Source: Loripinus fragilis (lineage: Eukaryota; Mollusca; Bivalvia; Lucinida; Lucinidae). From it: a DNA stretch of 64,000 nt. The notes under the pieces are model-generated. The model worked only from the letters and a program-made list of their open reading frames with translations. It did no database searches and was not told the DNA's origin. Position 1 is the stretch's first letter. Every line of letters starts with the position of its first letter. Made by a program: the position numbers and the translations under genes. Below are positions 44,601-48,328 of the stretch, one piece after another. The stretch is taken from assembly GCA_964019695.1 (NCBI GenBank), contig OZ026525.1, positions 68,369,753 through 68,433,752 of the forward strand. The letters are read 5' to 3'.

Positions 44601-45295
44601 TTTTTGCTGGTAAAATAACTGTTACTACATATATACGTGCAGGTGCAGACACGTATCCCTTGACTTGTCAGTAGTTGTTTCACAAACTACCGGACCCCGA
44701 GACAGTCCTCATAGGCGTGGCTCGGAGTCCGGTACCGGACTCCTAGAATCAGTGTCTAGGGGTCCGGTACCGGACCCGTAGCACTGTAGTCTAGAGGTCC
44801 GGTACCGGACCCGGAGACAGTGCCTTTATATAAAAAATATTTATGATTTATCTCCTCGGATGATGTTTTTGGAAATAAAAATTTGACTCGGCGAGTCGGC
44901 AACTCGGCTCGGCTCGGCAGGGGCTTTCAGACCCGACCAACAGAAGTTGCAGCAAGAGATTGAAAAAGCCTATAGAAAAAAAACAAGACAAAATTCACTG
45001 CAAAACAACCAAAATCCCATGTAACTTGTATAATTTGTCAAGAAATATGTGTAAGTAGCCTAATACTGGTGTTCAGGACTATTATTTTATCACAATCCTG
45101 CACTTTCCTTCTGGCGGCCATGACACTTTTTGATATTGCCATTGTGCTGCTATGGGAAACCTGGCGAGAGTTTGTAAAAAATACGTTCTTCTGTTCTCTT
45201 AGATTGTTCTTATTGCATTCAGTAAGGAAATCATTTTTTCTAGCTACCTCCATCAAACCTCCTGACGTGTCTAAATCATACTCGCAGTTGTTCAT
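5379..45295 (-). CDS. PHF12: PHF12 (Pf1) orthologue, 15 coding exons, whole gene span
   Basis: PHD finger protein 12 is a nuclear chromatin factor that bridges Sin3/HDAC co-repressor complexes (family knowledge). Joining 15 minus-strand exons gives 2,952 nt, or 983 residues plus stop, close to vertebrate PHF12 at about 1,000. The order is: an N-terminal [11 protein letters not shown] motif; PHD1 (C53, C56, C65, C68, H73, C76, C93, C96); a conserved [15 protein letters not shown] segment; PHD2 (C202, C205, C217, C220, H225, C228, C243, H246); a basic [11 protein letters not shown] segment; a Ser/Thr-rich middle; an [10 protein letters not shown] helix; an FHA domain from about residue 800; and the conserved C-terminal [17 protein letters not shown] block. 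Every junction has GT/AG borders and compatible phase. An in-frame ATG at 45,343 could extend the N-terminus by 16 codons. UTRs were not placed; a possible ATTAAA poly(A) signal lies near 5,200. Confidence 0.93.
5772..5960 (-). repeat. tRNA-derived SINE, family 1
   Basis: The head on the minus strand has an A-box-like AGCGCAGTGGTAGAGTGC and a B-box GGTTCGAGCC. The tail ends in a TTTGTTTGATTT-type run on the plus strand. Not a functional tRNA: it has no complete cloverleaf. Confidence 0.85.
6627..6683. mobile_element. MITE family A
   Basis: One arm is shortened: GGGTACTCAATGAGACGG joins the arms directly. It lies in the PHF12 intron, about 70 bases from exon 14. Confidence 0.75.
6756..6956 (-). 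CDS. PHF12: PHF12 exon 14 (end of FHA)
   Basis: 201 nt (67 codons) between acceptor TTTCTAG and donor GTATTA. It encodes [20 protein letters not shown], the FHA NG/NGT-equivalent strand pair, followed by a Thr/Pro-rich tail. Confidence 0.93.
7085..7160. mobile_element. MITE family A
   Basis: Full hairpin with outer arms extending to about 7,215. Confidence 0.8.
7425..7830. mobile_element. TIR element, family E
   Basis: The left end TCATACAGGCAAGTTTGAG mirrors the right end AGTACTTTTCAAACCTGTGC. The centre is a palindrome around TTTGGTGCAGCA. Copies lie at 13,990 and 18,478. Confidence 0.75.
7838..8028 (-). repeat. tRNA-derived SINE, family 1
   Basis: Same body (TTACGTCCCAGTCAAC) with the head at the high-coordinate end. 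Confidence 0.85.
8429..8511 (-). CDS. PHF12: PHF12 exon 13 (FHA core)
   Basis: 83 nt between acceptor ATTTCAG and donor GTAAGT, found by phase and domain logic. It encodes [20 protein letters not shown] and AFIFYDE, the FHA core with the Ser and His region that recognises phospho-peptides. Confidence 0.92.
8560..8802. mobile_element. TIR element in intron 12
   Basis: AATATGGGCTTCGACGCGAG plus AAAACCTGTC is mirrored by GACAGGTTTTCTCGCGGCGA. It lies close to PHF12 exon 13. A long poly-T/A-rich stretch is at 8,299-8,316 on the other side of that exon. Confidence 0.7.
9298..9393 (-). CDS. PHF12: PHF12 exon 12 (start of FHA region)
   Basis: 96 nt between acceptor TTTGCAG and donor GTAGGC. It encodes [20 protein letters not shown] and TLSIGTG, the first strands of the FHA-like domain. 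Confidence 0.93.
9415..9588 (-). repeat. tRNA-derived SINE, family 1
   Basis: Same family, with a deletion around the B box. It lies just upstream of PHF12 exon 12, on the intron 11 side. Confidence 0.85.
9755..9889 (-). CDS. PHF12: PHF12 exon 11
   Basis: 135 nt between acceptor ATTGCAG and donor GTGAGG. It encodes [20 protein letters not shown] and QQLMPSK, a helical segment conserved in PHF12. Confidence 0.92.
9986..10530. repeat. Imperfect tandem repeat, three copies
   Basis: A unit of about 200 bp with GTGCACATCTTCAAT, ACTATGCAAAG and GGAATGAAAAC segments recurs from about 9,986, 10,225 and 10,430. It ends in a (GGACAAAG)n-like run at 10,530-10,575. Confidence 0.7.
10791..11657. mobile_element. 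TIR element, 0.87 kb
   Basis: Ends AAGGACCTCGGACAGTC and GACTGTCCGAGGTCCTT are perfect inverted repeats. A paralogue near 47.5-48.55 kb shares the body and the right end. Both contain a family-A MITE. Confidence 0.8.
11306..11372. mobile_element. MITE family A nested in a larger element
   Basis: Hairpin core inside the repeat at 10,791-11,657. A related larger copy near 48 kb has the same MITE at the same place. Confidence 0.75.
11754..12128 (-). repeat. 75-bp tandem repeat x5 inside exon 10
   Basis: Unit boundaries on the minus strand are about 12128-12054, 12053-11979, 11978-11904, 11903-11829 and 11828-11754. The length is an exact multiple of three, and each copy contains the 5' splice site. 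Confidence 0.9.
11759..12169 (-). CDS. PHF12: PHF12 exon 10 with five 25-aa tandem repeats
   Basis: 411 nt from acceptor TTTTGTAG to the last of five donors. After [14 protein letters not shown] come five near-identical 25-residue units, [17 protein letters not shown] followed by CLEGSAGK. Each unit ends in the nucleotide string CAGGTAAG, a consensus donor. Using any of the five donors leaves the same phase 1, so one to five units could be included by alternative donor choice. The units differ by only a few bases, so the expansion looks recent. Confidence 0.85.
12477..13095. mobile_element. Foldback element, family F
   Basis: Ends CAGGGGACAAAAAT and ATTTTTGTCCCCTG. The interior has ACTCGTCC-type palindromic arms. 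It is interrupted by a 386-bp element at 12,544. Other copies lie at about 15,037 and 22,737. Confidence 0.8.
12544..12929. mobile_element. 386-bp element nested in family F
   Basis: Flanked by the 6-bp duplication AATTCT (12538-12543 and 12930-12935). Ends are CAGGGCTCCAGATAAG and CTTATCTAGACCACTG. The uninterrupted host sequence (GTGATTCTTCCC) is visible at about 15,091. Confidence 0.8.
13173..13383. mobile_element. Foldback MITE, family D
   Basis: Ends near ACGGTAAAAAACCTGTGTAA and CAGGTTTTACTGTACC. The central hairpin is GCAGAATGCTCC/GGAGCATTCTGC. Confidence 0.8.
13452..13671. mobile_element. Foldback MITE, family D
   Basis: ACAGTAAAACCTGCGTAAAA end, same central hairpin. Confidence 0.8.
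13822..13896. mobile_element. MITE family A
   Basis: Hairpin with a few mismatches (GAACAGTCCCAATGAG). Confidence 0.75.
13990..14362. mobile_element. TIR element, family E
   Basis: Same ends and central GGTGCAGCATAAGCTGCACC palindrome. Confidence 0.75.
14813..14880. mobile_element. MITE family A, one arm shortened
   Basis: The GGGTGGGCAAAAGACGG centre lacks part of the left arm. Confidence 0.65.
15037..15757. mobile_element. Foldback element, family F
   Basis: Repeats the GACAAAAATTCCACTCGTCC end and TTTTTGTCCCCTG end; the centre contains unrelated sequence. Confidence 0.7.
15919..16213. mobile_element. MITE family D split by SINE
   Basis: The left arm CAGTAAAACCTGTCTAAAAC and right hairpin half GGAGCATTCTGCAATAC are separated by the SINE at 15,990. 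Confidence 0.7.
15990..16135 (-). repeat. SINE family 1, 5' truncated
   Basis: Body present, tRNA head lost. It is inserted into a family-D MITE whose remaining half follows at 16,140-16,213. Confidence 0.75.
16320..17055 (-). CDS. PHF12: PHF12 exon 9 (large Ser-rich exon)
   Basis: 736 nt between acceptor ATTTCAG and donor GTTTGT, ending in phase 1. It begins [20 protein letters not shown], likely a helix, and continues as a low-complexity Ser/Thr/Asn-rich region with a nine-serine run near the 3' end, presumably disordered. Confidence 0.9.
17229..17296. mobile_element. Foldback MITE, family C
   Basis: Arms gcaaacagtg and GATGAAATGCTGC are mirrored, in the intron between PHF12 exons 8 and 9. 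Confidence 0.75.
18209..18352 (-). CDS. PHF12: PHF12 exon 8
   Basis: 144 nt (48 codons, phase 0 at both ends) between acceptor TTTCAG and donor GTAAGT. It starts [13 protein letters not shown] and continues into an acidic, Pro/Asn-rich stretch. It could be skipped without a frame change. Confidence 0.9.
18478..18866. mobile_element. TIR element, family E
   Basis: Same layout, with central GCTGCAGCA palindrome. It lies in the intron between PHF12 exons 7 and 8, about 125 bases upstream of exon 8. Confidence 0.75.
18945..19149 (-). repeat. tRNA-derived SINE, family 1 (diverged)
   Basis: Ends TGAGCCACTGCGCTCC; the body is more diverged than in other copies. Confidence 0.75.
19541..19787. mobile_element. 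Large palindromic MITE at exon 7 donor
   Basis: CCAACCAAGAGTGACAGTGA at the left is mirrored by TCACTGTCACTCTTGGCTGG at the right, with a central GGATTAATACACAAGTGATC hairpin. The right end is about a dozen bases inside the intron after PHF12 exon 7. Confidence 0.8.
19799..19969 (-). CDS. PHF12: PHF12 exon 7
   Basis: 171 nt (57 codons, phase 0 at both ends) between acceptor TTTACAG and donor GTAAGT. It encodes the [15 protein letters not shown] segment typical of the family. A palindromic repeat begins about a dozen bases inside the intron after its donor. Confidence 0.92.
19990..20606. mobile_element. TIR element, ATATGAGC ends
   Basis: ATATGAGCTGCGATCTGTGA and on to AAAACC is mirrored by GGTTTTCACAGATCGTGGCT and CATAT. 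About 0.6 kb, intronic. Confidence 0.75.
20660..21830. mobile_element. 1.17-kb TIR element with 13-bp flanking repeats
   Basis: ATACTTAAGGAATAAAGAAA and on to CGCAAC is mirrored at about 21,765-21,790. CTACAAAATAAAT flanks both sides (20,647 and 21,831). Around ten GACGT half-motifs lie inside. No transposase is recognised. Confidence 0.55.
22178..22495. mobile_element. TIR element, CAGGGCTCT ends
   Basis: CAGGGCTCTCGATCACCC and GGGGTGTAAGAGCCCTG form imperfect terminal inverted repeats. Confidence 0.6.
22737..23283. mobile_element. Foldback element, family F, split by SINE
   Basis: CAGGGGACAAAAATTCAACA at the left and GGACGAGATTTTTGTCC near the right; the SINE family 2 copy sits between. 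Confidence 0.7.
22771..23090 (-). repeat. tRNA-derived SINE, family 2
   Basis: Minus-strand head with A-box-like TAGCGCAGTTGGTAACG and B-box GTTCGATCC. About 320 bp, inserted in a family-F foldback element. Related pieces lie at 27,261, 35,918 and 3,160. Confidence 0.85.
23468..23726. mobile_element. TIR element, CATGGGTGAAAGTT ends
   Basis: Left CATGGGTGAAAGTTC and right AACTTTCACCCATG. The central hairpin is around GGCTGACTTTCCATTTCCAT. A larger relative lies at 29,818-30,356. Confidence 0.75.
24361..24493 (-). CDS. PHF12: PHF12 exon 6 (PHD2)
   Basis: 133 nt between acceptor TTTCAG and donor GTGAGT. It encodes [14 protein letters not shown], the [14 protein letters not shown] segment and RWLCPNH, completing PHD2. 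The last ligand position is His. Confidence 0.94.
24667..24943. mobile_element. TIR element in intron 5
   Basis: TTAAAGGAAAGAATGTGCTC and CCTAT are mirrored by ATAGGGAGCATATTCTTTCC and TTTAA. Confidence 0.7.
25614..25728 (-). CDS. PHF12: PHF12 exon 5 (start of PHD2)
   Basis: 115 nt between acceptor TTACAG and donor GTGAGT. It encodes a basic stretch and [13 protein letters not shown], which gives the first two zinc ligands of the second PHD finger. Confidence 0.93.
25856..26034. mobile_element. Palindromic MITE near exon 5
   Basis: TTAAAGCGCCAATCACT, GCAGCAGAC and AAGGTATGAT are mirrored on the right side to GGTGGCGCTTTA. Confidence 0.75.
26325..26402. mobile_element. MITE family A
   Basis: Hairpin with variant arms AAGAACTGTCTCA and TGAGACAGTTCTT. 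Arm changes are compensated on both sides. Confidence 0.75.
27261..27500 (-). repeat. SINE family 2, truncated
   Basis: The CAAGTCAACAGCTATGGTCA body is shared with the 22,771 copy; the tRNA head is missing. Confidence 0.8.
27618..27810 (-). CDS. PHF12: PHF12 exon 4
   Basis: 193 nt between acceptor TTTTCAG and donor GTGAGT. It has a Ser/Lys-rich start, then IPPVPFLPV and [20 protein letters not shown], the conserved stretch between the two PHD fingers. It ends in phase 1. Confidence 0.93.
27890..27966. mobile_element. MITE family A
   Basis: Full hairpin, intronic, upstream of PHF12 exon 4. Confidence 0.8.
28430..29143 (-). pseudogene. LINE 3' fragment
   Basis: The minus strand encodes [20 protein letters not shown] and the [11 protein letters not shown] ending, the C-terminal signature of many non-LTR retrotransposon ORF2 proteins. 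It is followed by a 3' region with GTAAAGCGCTTTTGAACAC and GGGCGCTATATAAATG, a common LINE tail. It is 5' truncated with no reverse-transcriptase core, lying in PHF12 intron 3. Confidence 0.75.
29361..29537. mobile_element. Foldback MITE, family D
   Basis: CAGTAAAACCTGCCTAAAAT to AGACAGGTTTTACTATA with the standard central hairpin. Confidence 0.8.
29818..30356. mobile_element. TIR element, CATGGGTGAAAGTT ends (long)
   Basis: Starts CATGGGTGAAAGTTAG and ends AAACTTTCACTCTGCCATG. It lies directly beside PHF12 exon 3. Confidence 0.6.
30383..30464 (-). CDS. PHF12: PHF12 exon 3 (end of PHD1)
   Basis: 82 nt between acceptor TTTCAG and donor GTAAAA. It completes the finger with [19 protein letters not shown] and restores phase 0. 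Confidence 0.93.
31066..31149. mobile_element. MITE family A
   Basis: Full hairpin about 80 bases from the exon 2 donor. Confidence 0.8.
31227..31408 (-). CDS. PHF12: PHF12 exon 2 (first half of PHD1)
   Basis: 182 nt from acceptor CATCCAG to donor GTAAGT, ending in phase 2. It encodes a basic linker, then [17 protein letters not shown] and the CPVSFHLQC segment of a C4HC3 PHD finger. It lies about 13.8 kb downstream of exon 1; the intron between them is full of transposons. Confidence 0.93.
31738..32522. mobile_element. hAT-like element, 785 bp, 8-bp TSD
   Basis: Perfect 8-bp duplication GCATCCAT at 31,730-31,737 and 32,523-32,530. Ends TAGGGGCGCAATGATA and TATCGTTGCCTCCCTA are imperfect inverted repeats. 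The 8-bp TSD is typical of hAT elements (family knowledge). No transposase is seen. It contains AAGATGGCGG on the minus strand at 32,020-32,029. Confidence 0.88.
32531..34234. other. PHF12 intron 1, no gene seen
   Basis: Plain AT-rich intron. The only structure noticed is a decayed family-C palindrome at 33,911-33,973 and short inverted ACCGGTTTTTAC-like pieces at about 33,180-33,330. Confidence 0.6.
34241..34908. mobile_element. 668-bp TIR element, 6-bp TSD
   Basis: Terminal repeats CAGTGACCGGGAAAG and CTTTCCCGGTCACTG are flanked by GTTAAG on both sides (34,235-34,240 and 34,909-34,914). A short plus-strand ORF has an internal [20 protein letters not shown] stretch, which looks like the basic start of a hAT-type transposase. 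The rest is lost. Confidence 0.8.
34915..36390. other. PHF12 intron 1, no gene seen
   Basis: Contains a short (GGGACAAAAGCCCACT)n repeat at about 35,588-35,650, the SINE family 2 fragment and otherwise plain intron. Confidence 0.55.
35918..36123 (-). repeat. SINE family 2, partial
   Basis: The central body (GCAGTTAACCAGTACTTCGT) and part of the head remain; the tail is lost. Confidence 0.75.
36391..37470. repeat. Broken copy of the 12.5-kb nested element
   Basis: 36,391-36,571 and 37,456-37,470 align with 12,690-12,925. The break is filled by a separate TIR element. Confidence 0.65.
36572..37455. mobile_element. 0.88-kb TIR element
   Basis: AAATGAAATGTATGTGTGGT and TCCTGTTGC are mirrored by GCAACAGGAACCACACATAT and ATTTCATTTT, with outer AAGGC/GCCTT. 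The empty site is recognisable at 12,911-12,922. Confidence 0.75.
37708..38986. mobile_element. 1.28-kb TIR element, 6-bp TSD
   Basis: CAGACCTGTTTAC and GTAAACAGATCTG ends are flanked by GTCATA at 37,702-37,707 and 38,987-38,992. Subterminal GCGTAT/ACGTAG-like repeats point inward from both ends. No coding region is seen. Confidence 0.78.
39890..40380 (-). pseudogene. Ulp1-like (C48) cysteine protease fragment, frameshifted
   Basis: Downstream frame: [20 protein letters not shown] carries the Q-rich strand and the D-C-G-V-F catalytic cysteine block of Ulp1/C48-type peptidases found in many transposon proteins. It is followed by [18 protein letters not shown] and a basic tail, ending at a stop at about 39,890. 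Upstream frame (40,117-40,329): [16 protein letters not shown] matches the segment normally just before it, but in a different frame. A stop or frameshift near 40,245-40,285 separates them. The catalytic His/Asp part is not visible. It lies head-to-head with the plus-strand ORF at 40,480. Confidence 0.65.
40480..41367 (+). CDS. Unknown 295-aa protein carried by transposon
   Basis: Open frame from an ATG at 40,480; the same frame is open upstream from 40,252. I do not recognise the family. The N-terminal half is Pro/Ser/Thr-rich and probably disordered, with an 18-bp repeat giving SLEASR units around 40,855-40,915. The C-terminal half is charged and helical ([15 protein letters not shown], then [16 protein letters not shown]) and ends in a Lys/Arg-rich tail. 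It could be a transposon accessory or DNA-binding protein, or a captured host exon set. GC content is higher than the surrounding intron. It is divergent from the Ulp1-like remnant with about 100 bp between them. Confidence 0.55.
   Translation: MGRLTPSPEAQSISDSYLPRGPHSRCDKAIGWRGCPHPYPYPTGTPDLGNRSPTTPPRESVANADNKLSTGFTPKTPEQTLHEDACDVSLSPIGSPFASPMQPAPLLNSKGNLATPAFPNEDSNPMEASRSLEASRSLEASRLLEASFSEDSLLSSEKSNPSSTSNPIDLRALYDNKFALLYKEDEELNDPAFQARKREEKQKRAQEIAAAPLRDYCMQVKRQLEAECNGNMSGNLEIEIPEKNPPREQKVPTRNGSIHDSQPKIGGKCKRIHTNKRKDQENRHTKQVIKNRDHR
42295..42575. repeat. 140-bp tandem duplication
   Basis: Two copies starting ACAAAAAGTATAAGATTTTT at 42,298 and 42,438, differing at a few positions. Confidence 0.85.
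42949..42982. mobile_element. MITE family A, half copy
   Basis: The single arm GTGAGACGGTTCTTTTGAG lies inside the nested 2.8-kb element. Confidence 0.6.
43375..44160. repeat. Cluster of AGCAAACAGTG-type palindromic repeats
   Basis: Five or six units of about 85-190 bp, each pairing a GTAGCAAACAGTGTGGA start with GAGCAGTCTGAT and TTCACAATGTTTG ends. Confidence 0.7.
45248..45295 (-). CDS. PHF12: PHF12 exon 1 (coding part)
   Basis: Encodes [16 protein letters not shown], the conserved start of PHF12. It ends on GAG before the donor GTAGCT in phase 0. The preceding in-frame ATG at 45,343 is possible, but the chosen ATG matches the position of the family motif. A GC-rich stretch at about 45,540-45,620 with a GCGCATGC core (NRF1-like) lies upstream and could belong to the promoter. 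Confidence 0.82.
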
Positions 45296-45728
45296 CTTCG
45301 AGATTGCAAGACAACACCAAAGCGAAGACTGGTCAGTTTTCAAACCGAGAAAGTTGCACTTTTCTTGCCAGTTAAGAGCAAGTTTAAGCTTTCTCTCTGC
45401 AAACAGAGATGTAATTGGAGCACAAAATTGTGGGAAATTTATGTACGAAAGGCATCCAGGCCGTTGACAGGATGCATTCTGTACTGATTAGCTAAAAAGC
45501 AGTTTTTCTCAAAATCTTCAATGTTTTCCCCAGGAAACTTGGCGCAAAATGTCGGATAACGCAAGTGCGCATGCTCAAGTACGGGCACTTCTGTTGCGCA
45601 AGCGTACAGAAGCTATTGAAACAAGCAAAGAGTTTTGTAAAAAAAAAAAGAAGTTAATAACATGGGCGTAGATGTTCATTGCAGACTCCGGCATTCGATA
45701 GCCCCGTTTATCCCGTGCTAGCTTGTAT

Positions 45729-46911
45729 GGTCACTGGACATTTCGGCCCATAGCAATTTCGGCCCATGTCAATTTCGGCCCATAACCAAATCGGCCTATA
45801 CAATTTCGGCCCACATGTATAATAATATATAATTGGTATGTTTGTCTATAATTGGTATAATTAGATCGGCTTACCTGTAATTATCAACACAAACATAAAA
45901 ATTAATTAGAATGGTTCGTTTTAATTGCTCTTAGGAGTGTGTATGTTAGAGTAGAGTTCATCAAATAGGCAACGAGCAGCCAAGGCTCAGAGGAGCCTGT
46001 GCATTTGCGCATATTAGCCAGAGTGTTTCCTGCTCGCATCTGAAACGCAATCGATTCTTTCTTAATCCATTTATTCAGTTTAACTCACCGAACAAGTTGT
46101 ATTTGCTAATGAAAAATATATATGTGATTTATGATGCCAGTGACTAAGCGTTTAATAGCGTTTACTAGTTGCTAAAGTCAATCTATTTTCAGTATTTTTT
46201 TTCTCAATATAACTCTATTTATCAATTGTAAATATTTTCAATAATATATCATCTCTTTTGCAAATCCAGCCCAGCAAACATGCCTATATGGGTCCCATAT
46301 GGGCTACCCATATGGGACCCATATGGGGAGTGCAACCGGGTTTGGCATGGGTCCCATATGGGTTAGCCCATATGCGGGTTGCCCAGATGGGACCCATATG
46401 TGTCCCATATAACAGTCCCATAAAGAAAAAAGAAATGATATAATCATCTTTATATAAACTTATTTCCTTGTTTATAATGCATGGCTAGCTTCTACAGTTG
46501 CGGATACAGAGGGGATTCATGTGGTTTGCATGAACCCCCATTTGAGACAAAATTATTCCATTTTTGTGAGGAATTTCAAGCAAAATCAGCATAAACTATC
46601 AAATAAGCATGTACAATTTTCAAATAAAAACCTCCTTTGTAAATTTGAACCCCCTAGCAAGAAAACCTGGATCCGACCCTGCTTCTACCATTTATTTTAT
46701 TTTATTTACATGGGCCAGCCCATATGGGACCCATATGGAACCCGGTTGCACTGCCCATATGGGTGCCCACATGGGACCCATATGGGTCCCGTATAGATTG
46801 CTAGCTGGGAGGTTGACAGAATTTATGGGCCGAAATTGCTATGGGCCGAAATTGACATGGGCCGAAATTGACATGGGCCGATTTTGTTATGGGCCGAAAT
46901 GACCCGGAACC
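45729..46911. mobile_element. 1.18-kb TIR element, 8-bp TSD, upstream of PHF12
   Basis: 8-bp duplication GCTTGTAT at 45,721-45,728 and 46,912-46,919. Ends GGTCACTGGACATTTCGG and CCGAAATGACCCGGAACC. Each subterminal region has four to five iterations of the motif ATTTCGGCCCAT. The 8-bp TSD suggests hAT. It starts about 430 bp upstream of the PHF12 ATG. Confidence 0.87.
46270..46809. mobile_element. Nested element of CCCATATGGG repeats
   Basis: Left CCCAGCAAACATGCCTATAT and right ATAGATTGCTAGCTGGG. Both arms consist of CCCATATGGG/GGGACCCATATGG palindromic repeats plus GTGCAACCGGGT. It is nested inside the 45.7-kb element. The short ORFs it creates are repeat artefacts. Confidence 0.7.
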
Positions 46912-46916
46912 GCTTG

Positions 46917-47037
46917 TATGGATGGATGGATGGACGGGCGGACGGACGGGATAGATTGATGGACGGGCGGGCGGACGGGAGGGATGGATGGATGGATGGG
47001 CGCCGGGGCGAGCGGACGGATGGACGGACGAACGTAC
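46917..47037. repeat. (GGAT/GGAC)n microsatellite
   Basis: Irregular run of ggatggac/gggcggac units. Confidence 0.9.
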
Positions 47038-47996
47038 CCATGGTGGCTACAAATTATGTGGCGAAAACATATTTGTGGCTACTAATTTTAAGTGTCATTA
47101 TTCTTTCAATGAATTTAAGTGTCTATATTTTTAAATGGCTGAATTTTTAAGAGACTACAATTTTATGTGACAAATCATATACTTGACCCACAAGGGATTA
47201 ACATAAAACAAAATTTTGTTTTTCATTATATCAGGGCTACTCCAATACACCAGCTTTTGTAAAGTATTAATGGGCAATGAATCCAAGGCTTTTTTTTCTA
47301 TTTCAGTAGGTATGTAAGATCAAGGCACATAGTGTATAGACAAGCTGCCACGTAAGAGCAAGGCACATGGTGTACGGACATGATGCAACATCAAGCCAAG
47401 CCACATAAAGTATGACGGACAGTGTTTGACTTCAAATACAAGTGGACATATTGATTTCCAACCTTAAGTGCCTTGGTGTCAACCCCCTCCCCCCCCCCCT
47501 CTCCCCTAGTGGATTTTGATAGCCTGTGACTGGGATACTGCATCATGGACAACTATGTTTATATGCTTAAATCAAACCTGTACATTTTGTGCACCAAGCA
47601 AAATAAAAAAATATTTGGAAAATATTGCATATGAGTGCCAGGTCTTTAGGGTTAAGGGGGTGGGGGTATTTTTTGTGACAAAATTTTATTTCACAGAAAG
47701 TCAAAGCTTCGCCAGGTATTCACCTAAATACCTGGAAATATAATGTTTGCAGCATAAAACTCAAGACGAAAATGATCAGTTTGCATAAAATTGAGATTGA
47801 GAAGATTTCATCTTTTCTTCTAAATAAGTATGCAGTCCATGACTTTTGACTATTACCTGGAATATGTTTCAAGTGCATTCACTGAGGTGTATCATATCTA
47901 TATAGAACAGCATACTGTATACAACATACTCTAGATAAACACCGTTTTTGAGTGTAAAATTGTAAATGTTTTCTTACTCAATCGATTTAACCTATA

Positions 47997-48068
47997 ATTT
48001 GGTGCTCAAAAGAACCGTCTCATTTGGACGGTTCTTATGAGTACCCACAACATCTGTTTTGGTTGAGA
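47997..48068. mobile_element. MITE family A nested in a larger element
   Basis: Degenerate hairpin at the position equivalent to the 11,306 copy within the paralogous repeat. Confidence 0.7.
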
Positions 48069-48216
48069 AATAAGACAATTTATTACTTGGAACATAATCA
48101 TAACTAAAGCCCTGAAACATGCCATTGTAAAATGATATCTACCTACAGGTTTGTACTTTATTAGTTCCTTATAAGTTTTTATAATTAATTGTTTTTGAGC
48201 AAAATGTCAGCGTCCC

Positions 48217-48328
48217 CCCCCCCCCCCCCCCCCGTGACCAATCATGCCAATTTTATAAGATGTGTGAAATGTGAAACTACAATTGTATGCAAAAGGAATA
48301 GTTTGGTCACGGGGGGGGGGGGGGGGGA
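48217..48328. repeat. C-run and G-run in inverted arrangement
   Basis: A C-run ending CCGTGACCAAT and a G-run preceded by TTTGGTCACGG form an inverted repeat with a loop of about 60 bases. Confidence 0.8.

Larger units (their letters stand above)
42024..44824. mobile_element. 2.8-kb TIR element nested in the 39.4-kb element
   Basis: 9-bp duplication TTTATATAA at 42,015-42,023 and 44,825-44,833. Long inverted arms of about 290 bp start GGCACTGTCTCGGGGTCCGG. They contain several TCCGGTACCGGA palindromes and an AAGATGGCGG motif in each arm (42,240-42,249 minus; 44,563-44,572 plus). The interior has a 140-bp tandem duplication (42,295-42,570) and five or more dispersed copies of an AGCAAACAGTGTGGA motif. 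No coding region is credible, so it is non-autonomous. Confidence 0.85.
39388..44938. mobile_element. Gene-carrying TIR transposon, 9-bp TSD
   Basis: Perfect 9-bp duplication AACAGAAGT at 39,379-39,387 and 44,939-44,947. Terminal repeats of about 235 bp start GGTCGGGTCTGAAAGCCCCT, with a second copy of the GGTCTGAAAGCCCCTGCC motif about 210 bp inward on each side. GAGCC iterations follow the end. A 2.8-kb element at 42,024 is nested in the right arm; without it this element is about 2.74 kb. It carries a Ulp1-like protease remnant and a divergent ORF, but no transposase I recognise. A 9-bp TSD is typical of Mutator-like elements; Ulp1-like domains also occur in KDZ transposons (family knowledge). 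Confidence 0.85.

Noticed and set aside
45069..45467. 132-codon plus-strand ORF over PHF12 exon 1
   Set aside because: It is the shadow of the minus-strand exon carrying the conserved [11 protein letters not shown] motif.
46258..46902. ORFs reading MGPIWATHMGPIWG and similar
   Set aside because: They are translations of CCCATATGGG repeats in a non-autonomous element.
46823..47150. ORFs across the GGAT/GGAC microsatellite
   Set aside because: Simple-repeat translation (GRADGRD, SARPSIHPS).
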